A DNA stretch of 58,161 bases from positions 1 to 58,161 of the forward strand of contig CACYPF010000010.1 in assembly GCA_902776195.1 (NCBI GenBank), read 5' to 3'. Source of the DNA: an uncultured Prevotellaceae bacterium (GTDB taxonomy: Bacteria; Bacteroidota; Bacteroidia; Bacteroidales; Bacteroidaceae). Under the pieces are notes generated by a model. It had not been told where the DNA came from and did no database searches. It saw only the letters and a program-made list of their open reading frames with translations. The translations under genes and the position numbers were made by a program. Below, one piece after another: positions 10,297-19,379 of this stretch (position 1 is its first letter; every line of letters begins with the position of its first letter).

Positions 10297-10333
10297 AAGG
10301 GCGATTCGTCATTGACGTTTCGCCCTTCTTTTT
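10297..10333 (+). terminator. Intrinsic terminator after glmS
   Basis: AAGGGCGA pairs with TCGCCCTT, with an inner CGTC/GACG stem, followed by CTTTTT. It lies between glmS and carA. The carA start is only 6 nt further, so carA needs read-through or a promoter I cannot see. Confidence 0.85.
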
Positions 10334-10338
10334 AAGAT

Positions 10339-11436
10339 ATGATGCAAATACAAAATAAGATGAAAGATGTAACATTGGTCCTGGAAGACGGGACCACATT
10401 TAAGGGAAAGAGTTTTGGATATGACGCACCCGTTGCCGGTGAGGTGGTGTTCAACACGGCGATGATGGGATATCCAGAGTCGCTGACAGACCCATCGTAT
10501 GCCGGACAGCTGATGACGCTTACTTATCCGCTGGTAGGTAACTACGGCGTACCCCGTTTCTCCTTTGAGGAGAACGGGCTGCCGACCTTTATGGAGAGTG
10601 ACAAGATCTATGCCTCTGCCATTATCGTCAGTGACTATAGTGAGGAGTACAGTCACTGGAATGCCCATGAGAGTCTTGCCGACTGGTTGAAGCGGGAGAA
10701 AGTACCTGGTGTGACAGGTATTGACACCCGGCAGTTGACAAAGGTGCTGCGTGAACACGGTGTGATGATGGGCACTATCAAACCGATAGACGCTATAGAT
10801 ACTATGGAAACGATAGAAGACTATAGTACCATCAACTGGGTAGACCGTGTCTCCTGCAAAGACATTATTAAATATAATGAGGGGGCAGGAAAGAAAGTCG
10901 TCCTCGTGGACTGTGGTGTCAAGGCAAACATTATCCGCTGTCTCATCAAGCGTGGGGTAGAGGTTATCCGTGTCCCCTGGAACTATGACTATACCGATAT
11001 GGACTTTGACGGACTCTTCCTTGCCAATGGTCCTGGCGACCCGGATATGTGTGAGGACGCTGTGAACATTATCCGCAAACAGATGTCACAGAGCCGCAAG
11101 CCCATCTGTGGTATCTGCATGGGTAACCAGTTGCTGGCAAAGGCTGGTGGTGCCACTATCTACAAGCTGAAATATGGTCACCGCTCCCATAACCAGCCTG
11201 TCCGTGAGGTAGGCACCAACCGCTGCTATGTGACCAGTCAGAACCATGGCTATGCCGTGGATGCCGCCACCTTGGGAAAGGAGTGGCGTGAGTTGTTCGT
11301 GAATATGAACGACGGCTCGAATGAGGGTATTCGTCATCAGACAAATCCCTGGTTCTCGAGTCAGTTCCATCCTGAGGCTTGTTCAGGTCCTGTAGATACC
11401 GAATTTATGTTTGACCGTTTTATTGAAGCATTATAA
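10339..11436 (+). CDS. carA: Carbamoyl-phosphate synthase small (glutaminase) subunit
   Basis: Hydrolyses glutamine and passes ammonia to CarB for carbamoyl phosphate, the precursor of arginine and pyrimidines. The N-terminal CPSase small-chain domain (about 10-150) carries GxVVFNTAMMGYPESLTDPSYAGQ. The class-I amidotransferase domain has the nucleophile Cys260 in CGICMGNQ and the His344/Glu346 pair in QFHPEACSGP. It is 365 residues. An alternative start at the ATG at 10360 (MKDVTLVLEDG) matches the usual family N-terminus better. It lies 1 nt upstream of carB. Confidence 0.96.
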   Translation: MMQIQNKMKDVTLVLEDGTTFKGKSFGYDAPVAGEVVFNTAMMGYPESLTDPSYAGQLMTLTYPLVGNYGVPRFSFEENGLPTFMESDKIYASAIIVSDYSEEYSHWNAHESLADWLKREKVPGVTGIDTRQLTKVLREHGVMMGTIKPIDAIDTMETIEDYSTINWVDRVSCKDIIKYNEGAGKKVVLVDCGVKANIIRCLIKRGVEVIRVPWNYDYTDMDFDGLFLANGPGDPDMCEDAVNIIRKQMSQSRKPICGICMGNQLLAKAGGATIYKLKYGHRSHNQPVREVGTNRCYVTSQNHGYAVDAATLGKEWRELFVNMNDGSNEGIRHQTNPWFSSQFHPEACSGPVDTEFMFDRFIEAL

Positions 11437-11437
11437 G

Positions 11438-14400
11438 ATGAAATACAATCATATCAAGAAAGTCCTGCTGCTGGGTTCAGGTGCCCTGAAGATAGGAGAG
11501 GCAGGTGAGTTTGACTATTCCGGTTCGCAGGCACTGAAGGCTTTGCGTGAGGAAGGGGTGAAGACGGTACTTATCAACCCGAATATCGCGACGGTGCAGA
11601 CCTCGGAGGGTGTTGCCGACGAGATCTATTTTCTGCCCGTACAACCTTACTTTGTGGAACGGGTGATCGAGAAGGAGCATCCGGATGGTATCCTGCTGTC
11701 GTTTGGAGGACAGACTGCCCTGAACTGTGGTGTGGAACTCTATAAGAGTGGGGTACTGGAGAGATATGGCGTACAGGTGTTAGGTACTCCTGTCCAGGCT
11801 ATTATGGACACGGAAGACCGTGAGCTCTTTGTGGAGAAACTCAATGAGATTGACGTGAAGACCATCAAGAGTGAGGCATGTGAGACCATCGAGCAGGCGC
11901 GTCAGGCAGCCAAGGACTTAGGCTATCCTGTCATTCTCCGTGCCGCTTATGCTCTGGGCGGTCTGGGCTCTGGCTTCTGTGATAATGAAGAGGAGTTGGA
12001 TAAGTTGGCAGAGAAGGCGTTCTCGTTCTCTCCGCAGGTATTGGTGGAGAAGTCGCTGAAAGGATGGAAAGAAATAGAGTATGAGGTGGTGCGTGACCGT
12101 TATGATAACTGTATCACCGTATGTAACATGGAGAACTTCGACCCGCTGGGCATCCATACGGGAGAGTCTATCGTCATCGCTCCCTCACAGACCCTCACAA
12201 ACTCAGAGTATCACAAGCTGCGTGCCCTTGCCATCAAGATCATCCGGCATATCGGTATCGTAGGAGAGTGTAACGTGCAGTATGCCTTCGACCCGCAGTC
12301 AGAAGACTATCGTGTCATTGAGGTGAACGCACGACTGAGCCGTTCCTCTGCTCTTGCCTCCAAGGCAACGGGTTATCCGCTTGCCTTTGTCGCTGCCAAA
12401 CTGGGAATGGGCTATGGACTGTTTGAACTGAAAAACTCAGTGACGAAGACGACCAGTGCGTTCTTTGAGCCAGCCCTCGACTATGTGGTATGTAAGATAC
12501 CCCGTTGGGACCTCTCTAAGTTCCATGGTGTCGACAAGGAGTTAGGGTCGTCCATGAAGTCGGTCGGTGAGGTGATGGCTATCGGCAGAACCTTTGAGGA
12601 GGCTATTCAAAAGGGACTGCGCATGATCGGTCAGGGCATGCATGGCTTTGTGGAGAACAAGGAACTGGAGATTGCCGACGTGGATGCCGCTCTGCGTGAA
12701 CCTACCGACAAGCGTATCTTTGTCATCTCGAAGGCGATGCATCTGCCACAATATGATATAGAGCGTATCCATGAGTTGACAAAGATAGACAAGTGGTTCC
12801 TCTATAAATTGAAGAATATCATTGATATTGACGAAAAATTGAAAAGTTTAAGAATGGAAGAATTGAAGTCCGGAACTTCAGCTCTTCAATCCTTGAATCC
12901 TACAATTCTAAGAGCGGCGAAGGTCTATGGCTTTACGGATTTCCAGATAGCCCGTGCTATCGGTCTGGAAGGTAAGATGGGGAATATGCATCAGGCGATG
13001 CTGGAAGTGCGCCGCATCAGGAAAGAGATGGGTATCCTGCCTGTCGTCAAACAGATTGACACGCTCGCCGCTGAGTATCCCGCACAGACCAATTACCTGT
13101 ATGTGACCTATAGCGGTACTGGTTCTGATATTCCTTTTGAGCATGACGGCAAGAGTATCATTGTGTTGGGCTCCGGAGCCTACCGCATCGGGTCGAGTGT
13201 GGAGTTCGACTGGTGTGGCGTGCAGGCACTGAACACCATCCGCAAAGAAGGGTGGAGGAGTATCATGATAAACTACAATCCTGAGACGGTGTCCACAGAC
13301 TACGACATGTGCGACCGCTTGTATTTCGACGAGCTGACCTTTGAGCGGGTGATGGATATCATCGACATGGAGCAGCCACATGGAGTCATCGTCTCTACAG
13401 GAGGACAGATTCCTAATAATCTGGCGGTAGCGTTGGATGAGCAGCATGTCACCATTCTTGGAACATCGGCACAGGATATCGACGGTGCGGAAGACCGTGC
13501 GAAGTTCTCACAGATGCTGAACGAGATAGGAGTGAACCAACCGGAATGGAGTGCCCTGACCTCCATGCAGGATATTGATGCCTTTGTGGAGAGGGTGGGC
13601 TTCCCCGTCCTGGTACGTCCGTCTTATGTCCTCAGCGGAGCAGCGATGAATGTTTGCTCTAACAAGGAGGAGTTGGAGCGCTTCCTCCAGCTCGCTGCCA
13701 ATGTGAGTGAGGATCATCCTGTCGTCGTGTCTAAATTCATCGAGCATGCCAAGGAGATTGAGATGGACGCTGTGGCGAAGGACGGTGAGATTCTTGCTTA
13801 TGCCATTTCGGAGCATATCGAGTTCGCTGGCGTACATTCCGGTGATGCCACCATCCAGTTCCCACCACAAAAACTGTATGTGGAGACCGTACGCCGTATT
13901 AAGCGTATCAGCCGGCAGATTGCCAAGGCATTGCATATCAACGGACCGTTCAATATCCAATATATGGCACGTGATAATGACATCCTCGTCATAGAGTGTA
14001 ACTTACGTGCTTCCCGTTCGTTCCCCTTTGTGTCAAAAGTGCTGAAACTGAACCTGATAGAGCTGGCGACAAAAGTAATGCTTGGACTTCCTGTAGAGAA
14101 GCCCCATAAGAACCTTTTCGACTTAGACTATGTGGGTATCAAGGCGAGTCAGTTCTCTTTTAACAGACTGCAGAAAGCAGACCCTGTCCTTGGTGTGGAC
14201 ATGGCATCTACTGGTGAGGTGGGCTGCCTGGGTGACAATACCTCCACGGCATTGTTGAAGTCGATGCTGAGTGTGGGGTATCGCATTCCCAAGAAGACCG
14301 TTTTGCTGTCAACAGGTAGTGCCAAACAGAAAGCGGAGATGCTCGATGCCGCACGGATGCTGGTGGAGAATGGGTATGAGCTGTATGCCACTGGTGGAAC

Positions 14401-14698
14401 GTCCAAGTATCTGTCTGACAATGGTATAGCAAACACCCTGGTACACTGGCCCAGTGAACCGGAACAGCAGCCACAGGCATTGGACTTGTTGCATGACCAT
14501 CAGATAGACATGGTGGTGAATATCCCCAAAGACCTGACCACTCATGAGTTGACAAACGGCTATAAGATCCGTAGGGCTGCCATTGACCTGAATGTCCCTC
14601 TGATTACTAATAGCCGTCTCGCTTCCGCATTCATTAATGCTTTTTGCACCGTGAAACTGGATGCAATAGGTATTAAGTCATGGAGTGAGTACAAATAA
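11438..14698 (+). CDS. carB: Carbamoyl-phosphate synthase large subunit
   Basis: Synthesises carbamoyl phosphate from bicarbonate, ammonia and two ATP. Two homologous ATP-grasp halves are present: the first starts KKVLLLGSGALKIGEAGEFDYSG, the second KSIIVLGSGAYRIGSSVEFDWCG. A C-terminal MGS-like allosteric domain follows, from about residue 960 ('YATGGTSKYLSDNGI'). I took the ATG at 11438, two bases after the carA stop, giving 1086 residues. An unusual stretch of about 10-20 residues (472-491) in the linker between the first ATP-grasp half and the second is encoded by a palindromic DNA element, described separately. The catalytic motifs look intact, so the enzyme should work. Confidence 0.97.
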   Translation: MKYNHIKKVLLLGSGALKIGEAGEFDYSGSQALKALREEGVKTVLINPNIATVQTSEGVADEIYFLPVQPYFVERVIEKEHPDGILLSFGGQTALNCGVELYKSGVLERYGVQVLGTPVQAIMDTEDRELFVEKLNEIDVKTIKSEACETIEQARQAAKDLGYPVILRAAYALGGLGSGFCDNEEELDKLAEKAFSFSPQVLVEKSLKGWKEIEYEVVRDRYDNCITVCNMENFDPLGIHTGESIVIAPSQTLTNSEYHKLRALAIKIIRHIGIVGECNVQYAFDPQSEDYRVIEVNARLSRSSALASKATGYPLAFVAAKLGMGYGLFELKNSVTKTTSAFFEPALDYVVCKIPRWDLSKFHGVDKELGSSMKSVGEVMAIGRTFEEAIQKGLRMIGQGMHGFVENKELEIADVDAALREPTDKRIFVISKAMHLPQYDIERIHELTKIDKWFLYKLKNIIDIDEKLKSLRMEELKSGTSALQSLNPTILRAAKVYGFTDFQIARAIGLEGKMGNMHQAMLEVRRIRKEMGILPVVKQIDTLAAEYPAQTNYLYVTYSGTGSDIPFEHDGKSIIVLGSGAYRIGSSVEFDWCGVQALNTIRKEGWRSIMINYNPETVSTDYDMCDRLYFDELTFERVMDIIDMEQPHGVIVSTGGQIPNNLAVALDEQHVTILGTSAQDIDGAEDRAKFSQMLNEIGVNQPEWSALTSMQDIDAFVERVGFPVLVRPSYVLSGAAMNVCSNKEELERFLQLAANVSEDHPVVVSKFIEHAKEIEMDAVAKDGEILAYAISEHIEFAGVHSGDATIQFPPQKLYVETVRRIKRISRQIAKALHINGPFNIQYMARDNDILVIECNLRASRSFPFVSKVLKLNLIELATKVMLGLPVEKPHKNLFDLDYVGIKASQFSFNRLQKADPVLGVDMASTGEVGCLGDNTSTALLKSMLSVGYRIPKKTVLLSTGSAKQKAEMLDAARMLVENGYELYATGGTSKYLSDNGIANTLVHWPSEPEQQPQALDLLHDHQIDMVVNIPKDLTTHELTNGYKIRRAAIDLNVPLITNSRLASAFINAFCTVKLDAIGIKSWSEYK
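12851..12909 (+). repeat. In-frame imperfect palindromic element inside carB
   Basis: The core TGAAGT-CCGGA-ACTTCA (12864-12880) is a perfect inverted repeat with a 5-nt centre. It is flanked by further weaker complementarity built from GAATTGAAG/CTTCAATC-like words, with AGAAT at 12851 and ATTCT at 12905. The stretch is read as carB residues 472-491 and is poorer in G+C than the surrounding carB. Confidence 0.6.
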
Positions 14699-14705
14699 AT
14701 AATTC

Positions 14706-14745
14706 AGCAAATATTTGGCGATTCGCCAAATATTTGCTACTTTTG
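14706..14745 (+). promoter_or_regulatory. 33-bp perfect palindrome overlapping a perfect promoter
   Basis: AGCAAATATTTGGCGA and its exact reverse complement flank a single T (14706-14738). Within it lies TTTG (14714-14717), followed after exactly 20 nt by TACTTTTG (14738-14745), a perfect -33/-7 pair driving the sensor gene at 14776. The palindrome covers the -33 box and the whole spacer, as an operator would. It could also act as the carB terminator, but no T run follows directly. Confidence 0.75.
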
Positions 14746-14775
14746 CAGATAAATAACTAAAGAACTGCAAATAAA

Positions 14776-15924
14776 ATGGAGTTTGGAGATACCTTTGAAT
14801 CTAAGATAAACCGTAGTGATTACAAGATTCTCATCGTTGATGACGTTGTCAGTAATGTCTTGTTACTTAAGATATTGTTGACGAATGAGAAGTTTCAGGT
14901 ATGTACTGCCTCAAATGGTAATACCTGTATTGAGCAGGCAAAGAAAGAACATCCTGACTTGATCTTGTTGGACGTGATGATGCCTGACATCAGTGGTTTT
15001 GACACAGCGGTGATTCTGAAGAAAGATCCTGAGACTTTGGATATTCCTATCATCTTCTTGACAGCCTTGAATAACCCCAGCGATTTGGTTCATGGTTTCC
15101 AAGTAGGCGCCAATGACTTCTTGACTAAACCATTTAATAAAGAAGAACTGGTGATGCGTGTGATGCACCAAATTAGTCTTGTGGCAGCTAAGCGTATTAT
15201 CATACAACAGAATGAGGAGTTAAAACGTACTATTTCTAACCGTGATAAGATGTATTCGGTGATTGCTCATGACTTACGTTCACCTATGGCATCTATCCGT
15301 ATGGTGTTGAACTTAGCTGTGAATGTGGTTTCACCGGAGACTGTAGGCGAGGAGATTTTCGGATTATTGGACAAAGCTAACCGGGAGTCCGAGGAAACTC
15401 ATGATTTGCTGGATAATCTGTTGAAGTGGACCAAAAGTCAGACGGGGCGCCTTAATGTGGTTTATCAAGACATTGACTTGGATGATATCGTTCCTGGTGT
15501 CGTCGATATCTTCAATATGATTGCAGAGATGAAGAAGATCAATCTTCAGTATCTTCCTAATGAAGAAAAACTGATAGTCCATGCGGATAATGATATGATC
15601 AAGACCATTATCCGTAATTTTATATCTAACGCCATCAAGTTTACTCCAGAAGGCAAGGGAATCGAAGTGTTCTGTAAAAAAGAAGGTGACTTTGCCAAGA
15701 TCAGTGTTCACGATCATGGCGTGGGTATTGCACCTGAACGATTGGAGACCATCTTCCATAAAGGAGAGACAACCTATGGTACTGGTGGTGAGGAAGGATC
15801 AGGACTGGGATTGCAGCTCTGTCAGGACTTTGCGAAGAAGAATGGTGGTGATGCCATGGTAGAGTCTGTATTAGGTGAAGGCTCTACGTTCAGTGTGTTG
15901 ATACCATTGAAGAAAGAAGAATAA
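14776..15924 (+). CDS. Receiver-domain histidine kinase (hybrid response regulator/sensor kinase)
   Basis: A soluble 382-residue signalling protein with the order receiver first, kinase second. The receiver domain (about 17-135) has the phospho-acceptor Asp66 (LILLDVMMPD), acidic pair near 22-23 and Lys118 (LTKPF). The HisKA helix has His165 in VIAHDLRSPMAS. The HATPase domain has the N-box FISNAIKFTPEG, DHGVGIAP and GSGLGLQLC. There are no membrane segments, so the input must come as phosphate from another kinase or as a cytoplasmic signal. No DNA-binding output domain is present. The gene stands alone behind the palindromic promoter, which suggests dedicated control. The partner is unknown. 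Confidence 0.9.
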   Translation: MEFGDTFESKINRSDYKILIVDDVVSNVLLLKILLTNEKFQVCTASNGNTCIEQAKKEHPDLILLDVMMPDISGFDTAVILKKDPETLDIPIIFLTALNNPSDLVHGFQVGANDFLTKPFNKEELVMRVMHQISLVAAKRIIIQQNEELKRTISNRDKMYSVIAHDLRSPMASIRMVLNLAVNVVSPETVGEEIFGLLDKANRESEETHDLLDNLLKWTKSQTGRLNVVYQDIDLDDIVPGVVDIFNMIAEMKKINLQYLPNEEKLIVHADNDMIKTIIRNFISNAIKFTPEGKGIEVFCKKEGDFAKISVHDHGVGIAPERLETIFHKGETTYGTGGEEGSGLGLQLCQDFAKKNGGDAMVESVLGEGSTFSVLIPLKKEE

Positions 15925-15941
15925 ATCTATATAAAAAGGAA

Positions 15942-16979
15942 ATGAAACAAAAAATACTTGTGACGGGTGGTACAGGCTTTATTGGCAGCCATACTACCGT
16001 TGAATTACAAAATGCCGGTTATGAGGTTGTGATTGTTGACAATCTCTCCAACTCTAATGAAAATGTGATTGACGGAATTGAGAAAATAACGGGTATACGT
16101 CCTGCTTTTGAGAAAGTGGACTGTTGTGATATAGCAGCAATGGAAGGGGTGTTTAAGAAATACGCAGGCATCCAGGGCATCATTCACTTCGCAGCTTCCA
16201 AGGCTGTCGGTGAGAGTGTGGAGAAACCATTGCTTTATTACCGTAATAATATTGTCAGTCTGGTGAACCTGCTGGAACTGATGCCTAAATATGATGTAAA
16301 AGGTATTATTTTCTCATCCAGTTGCACGGTATATGGTCAGCCTGATCCAGAGAACCTGCCTGTGACAGAGGACGCACCCATTAAGCCGGCAGAGAGTCCT
16401 TATGGTAATACCAAACAGATTAATGAGGAGATTATCCGTGACGATATTAACAGTGGTGCTCCCATTAAGGCTATCCTGTTGCGTTACTTCAACCCGATAG
16501 GGTCTCATCCGTCTGCCATTATCGGAGAGTTGCCGAATGGTGTTCCCATGAACCTGATTCCTTATGTGACACAGACGGCGATGGGCATTCGTGAGCAGCT
16601 GAAAGTATTCGGCAACGACTATGACACACCTGACGGTACTTGTATCCGTGACTATATCTATGTCGTTGACCTTGCCAAGGCTCATGTGAAAGCTATGGCG
16701 CGTGTGCTGGATACGGATAGTGACAAACTGGAGGTCTTTAATGTGGGAACCGGTCATGGTTGCAGCACCAAAGAAATCGTTGATGCTTTCCAGAAAGCAA
16801 CAGGTGTAAAACTTAATTGGGCGTACGCTCCTCGTCGTGCAGGTGATATTGAGAAGGTATGGGCTAATCCGGAAAAGGCTAACAAGGTGTTAGGATGGAA
16901 AGCTGAGACTTCTCTTGAGGATACATTGAAGAGTGCCTGGAACTGGCAGAAGAAATTACGCGAGGAAGGTATTCAATAG
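15942..16979 (+). CDS. galE: UDP-glucose 4-epimerase
   Basis: Interconverts UDP-glucose and UDP-galactose (Leloir pathway and polysaccharide precursor supply). It is an extended short-chain dehydrogenase with the NAD-binding motif GGTGFIGS at 9-16, a Ser-rich segment SSSCTVYG at 125-132 and the catalytic Tyr154-x3-Lys158 in SPYGNTK. The length of 345 is normal for GalE. It lies 17 nt after the kinase gene and may be co-transcribed. Activity on N-acetylated sugars cannot be excluded. Confidence 0.94.
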   Translation: MKQKILVTGGTGFIGSHTTVELQNAGYEVVIVDNLSNSNENVIDGIEKITGIRPAFEKVDCCDIAAMEGVFKKYAGIQGIIHFAASKAVGESVEKPLLYYRNNIVSLVNLLELMPKYDVKGIIFSSSCTVYGQPDPENLPVTEDAPIKPAESPYGNTKQINEEIIRDDINSGAPIKAILLRYFNPIGSHPSAIIGELPNGVPMNLIPYVTQTAMGIREQLKVFGNDYDTPDGTCIRDYIYVVDLAKAHVKAMARVLDTDSDKLEVFNVGTGHGCSTKEIVDAFQKATGVKLNWAYAPRRAGDIEKVWANPEKANKVLGWKAETSLEDTLKSAWNWQKKLREEGIQ

Positions 16980-17034
16980 TATAGACCTATAACCAGTCAA
17001 TAATCGACTGTGTTTATTTTGTGTTTGTGTTGTT

Positions 17035-17064
17035 ATGAGCCCCCGATGCGAATCGAGGGCTCAT
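17035..17064 (+). repeat. Stable hairpin between galE and the helicase gene
   Basis: ATGAGCCCCCGAT pairs with ATCGAGGGCTCAT (13 bp, one mismatch) around the tetraloop GCGA, a GNRA-type loop. No T run follows, so it is either a weak terminator for galE or a structured 5' leader element for the helicase mRNA. Its presence argues against a start codon upstream of 17077. Confidence 0.65.
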
Positions 17065-17076
17065 TCTATCCCAAAA

Positions 17077-19377
17077 ATGATGATGATGAACGAGAATCTG
17101 TTAGAACAACTGAATGATGGTCAGCGTGAGGCTGTCACCTATTGTGAAGGACCCCAGCTGGTCATCGCTGGCGCAGGGTCTGGCAAGACACGTGTGCTGA
17201 CTTATAAGATAGCATACCTGCTACAGCAGGGCATGAATCCTTGGAATATCCTTGCTCTGACATTTACGAATAAAGCGGCACGTGAGATGAAGGAGCGTAT
17301 CGGCAGACTGGTGGGAGTGGAGCGTGCCCGCTATCTCCAGATGGGTACCTTCCATTCGGTGTTCGCAAGGATATTACGGGCGGAGGCTGATGCGCTGGGC
17401 TTCCAGTCGAACTTTACGATTTACGACCAGAGTGACTCCCGTTCATTGGTGAAAAATATCATCAAGGAGATGCAGTTGGATGACAAGACGTACAAACCCG
17501 CTTCTGTTGCTGACCGTATCTCGATGGCTAAGAATCATCTCCTGTTACCTCATGCCTATGCACAGAGTGACTGGGCAAAGGATGACGCACAGCATAAGCG
17601 TCCAGCCTTGAAGGATATATATATAAGGTATAGTGAGCGTTGCAAGCAGGCGAATGCCATGGACTTTGACGACTTGCTGGTATATACCTATATGCTGCTG
17701 AGGAATCATGAGGATATCAGACAGAAATACATCGAACGCTTCCAGTATGTGCTGGTGGATGAGTATCAGGACACCAACTATGCGCAACAGGAGATCGTGG
17801 TGTTGCTAACGAAAGAGCATGGGCGTGTGTGTGTCGTCGGTGATGACGCGCAGAGTATCTATAGCTTCCGTGGTGCCAATATTGACAATATCCTGAACTT
17901 CCAGAGAGAGTATGACGGGACGAAACTCTCGAAACTTGAACAGAACTATCGTTCCACCCAGTTGATCGTAAAAGCGGCGAACAGCCTGATTCGTCATAAT
18001 GAGCGTCAGATACCCAAAGATGTGTTCAGCGAAAATGAACATGGGGAGAAATTGATGCTCAAACCAGCCTATAGTGATAAGGAGGAGGCGATTATCGTAT
18101 GCAATGACATCAAGCGGATAAAGCGACAGGACCAGTGTCGCTTCAGTGACTTTGCCATTCTGTATCGTACGAACTCCCAGAGCCGTTCTTTCGAGGAACA
18201 GATGCGGAAAGACGGAATCCCTTATCGTATCTATGGAGGACTGAGTTTCTATCAGCGTAAGGAGATCAAGGATGTGATAGCCTACTTCCGGGTAGTCTCT
18301 AATCCCAATGATGAGGAGGCACTGCGCCGTATCATCAATTATCCGACTCGTGGTATAGGAGATACGACGGTCAATAAGATTGTTGAGGTAGCGAACACCC
18401 ATGGGGTAAGTCTGTGGACGGTTATCTGTCAACCCATGGTGTTCCAGCTGTCATTGAACAAAGGTACAGCGTCAAAGATAGAGGCTTTCCGCCAGTTGAT
18501 AGAAGGGTGGACTGCTCGTTTGGATAAGGAGGATGCCTATGAGTTAGGACACTCGATCATCATGGAGAGTGGTATCAGTAAAGAGATATACAGTTCCAAC
18601 AACCCGGAGGACTTGTCCCGTCAGGAGAACCTGGAGGAGTTCTTGGGTGGTATGCAGGATTTTGTGGAAAGCAGAAAAGAGGAAGACATGGAGGAGCAGG
18701 TCTATCTCTCAGACTTCCTGCAGGAGGTTGCCTTATTGACAGACCTTGACAGTGACAATGGGGATGAGGATGATAAGGTGACGCTGATGACCATTCATAG
18801 TGCCAAAGGACTGGAGTTCCCGACCGTTTTTGTAGTAGGACTGGAAGAGAATATCTTCCCGTCTCCTATGTGTACCAACTCTATGCGTGAGTTAGAGGAA
18901 GAGCGCCGGTTGCTTTATGTGGCGATCACCCGTGCAGAGAGGCATTGTATCTTGACTTGTGCACAGAACCGTTGGCGCTATGGCAGAATGGAATACGATA
19001 CGCCATCACGCTTTATCAAGGACATCGACCCCAGCCTGTTGCAGGTGGAGTCGGAGAGGGGAGGCTCGTTCTCTTCTGCGACGATAGTCAAGCGCCCGGT
19101 ATCCAGGATGCAGAATCCCCGTCCTGTTGCCACACAGTTTATGGCTGACCCCAAGCCCCGACTGATTCCCGTACGCCAGGAGTCACCGAGACCTCAGTCC
19201 GCCATTGGTGATATTGGCTTAAGAGAGGGAAATGTCATCGAACATCAGCGTTTTGGTGTCGGGACAGTAATCAAGATAGAGGGGACTGGTGAGAATACGA
19301 AAGCAACAGTAGCGTTCAAGAATGCTGGTACCAAACAACTATTGTTGAAGTTCGCGAAATATACGATTATCAAGTAA
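17077..19377 (+). CDS. UvrD/PcrA-type superfamily 1 DNA helicase
   Basis: An ATP-dependent 3'-5' DNA helicase of the UvrD/PcrA/Rep group, active in nucleotide-excision and mismatch repair and in clearing replication blocks. From the ATG at 17077 it has 766 residues. Motifs in order: Q-motif LNDGQREAV, Walker A GAGSGKT (32-38), motif Ia LTFTNKAAREMKERI, Walker B VDEYQDTNYAQ, motif III VVGDDAQSIYSFRGA, motif IV LEQNYRS, motif V VTLMTIHSAKGLEF and motif VI EERRLLYVAITRAE. A C-terminal Tudor-like tail ('VEHQRFGVGTVIKIEGTGENTKATVAF' type) is seen in PcrA. Four consecutive ATGs at 17077-17088 leave the exact start open. Confidence 0.94.
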   Translation: MMMMNENLLEQLNDGQREAVTYCEGPQLVIAGAGSGKTRVLTYKIAYLLQQGMNPWNILALTFTNKAAREMKERIGRLVGVERARYLQMGTFHSVFARILRAEADALGFQSNFTIYDQSDSRSLVKNIIKEMQLDDKTYKPASVADRISMAKNHLLLPHAYAQSDWAKDDAQHKRPALKDIYIRYSERCKQANAMDFDDLLVYTYMLLRNHEDIRQKYIERFQYVLVDEYQDTNYAQQEIVVLLTKEHGRVCVVGDDAQSIYSFRGANIDNILNFQREYDGTKLSKLEQNYRSTQLIVKAANSLIRHNERQIPKDVFSENEHGEKLMLKPAYSDKEEAIIVCNDIKRIKRQDQCRFSDFAILYRTNSQSRSFEEQMRKDGIPYRIYGGLSFYQRKEIKDVIAYFRVVSNPNDEEALRRIINYPTRGIGDTTVNKIVEVANTHGVSLWTVICQPMVFQLSLNKGTASKIEAFRQLIEGWTARLDKEDAYELGHSIIMESGISKEIYSSNNPEDLSRQENLEEFLGGMQDFVESRKEEDMEEQVYLSDFLQEVALLTDLDSDNGDEDDKVTLMTIHSAKGLEFPTVFVVGLEENIFPSPMCTNSMRELEEERRLLYVAITRAERHCILTCAQNRWRYGRMEYDTPSRFIKDIDPSLLQVESERGGSFSSATIVKRPVSRMQNPRPVATQFMADPKPRLIPVRQESPRPQSAIGDIGLREGNVIEHQRFGVGTVIKIEGTGENTKATVAFKNAGTKQLLLKFAKYTIIK

Positions 19378-19379
19378 TC

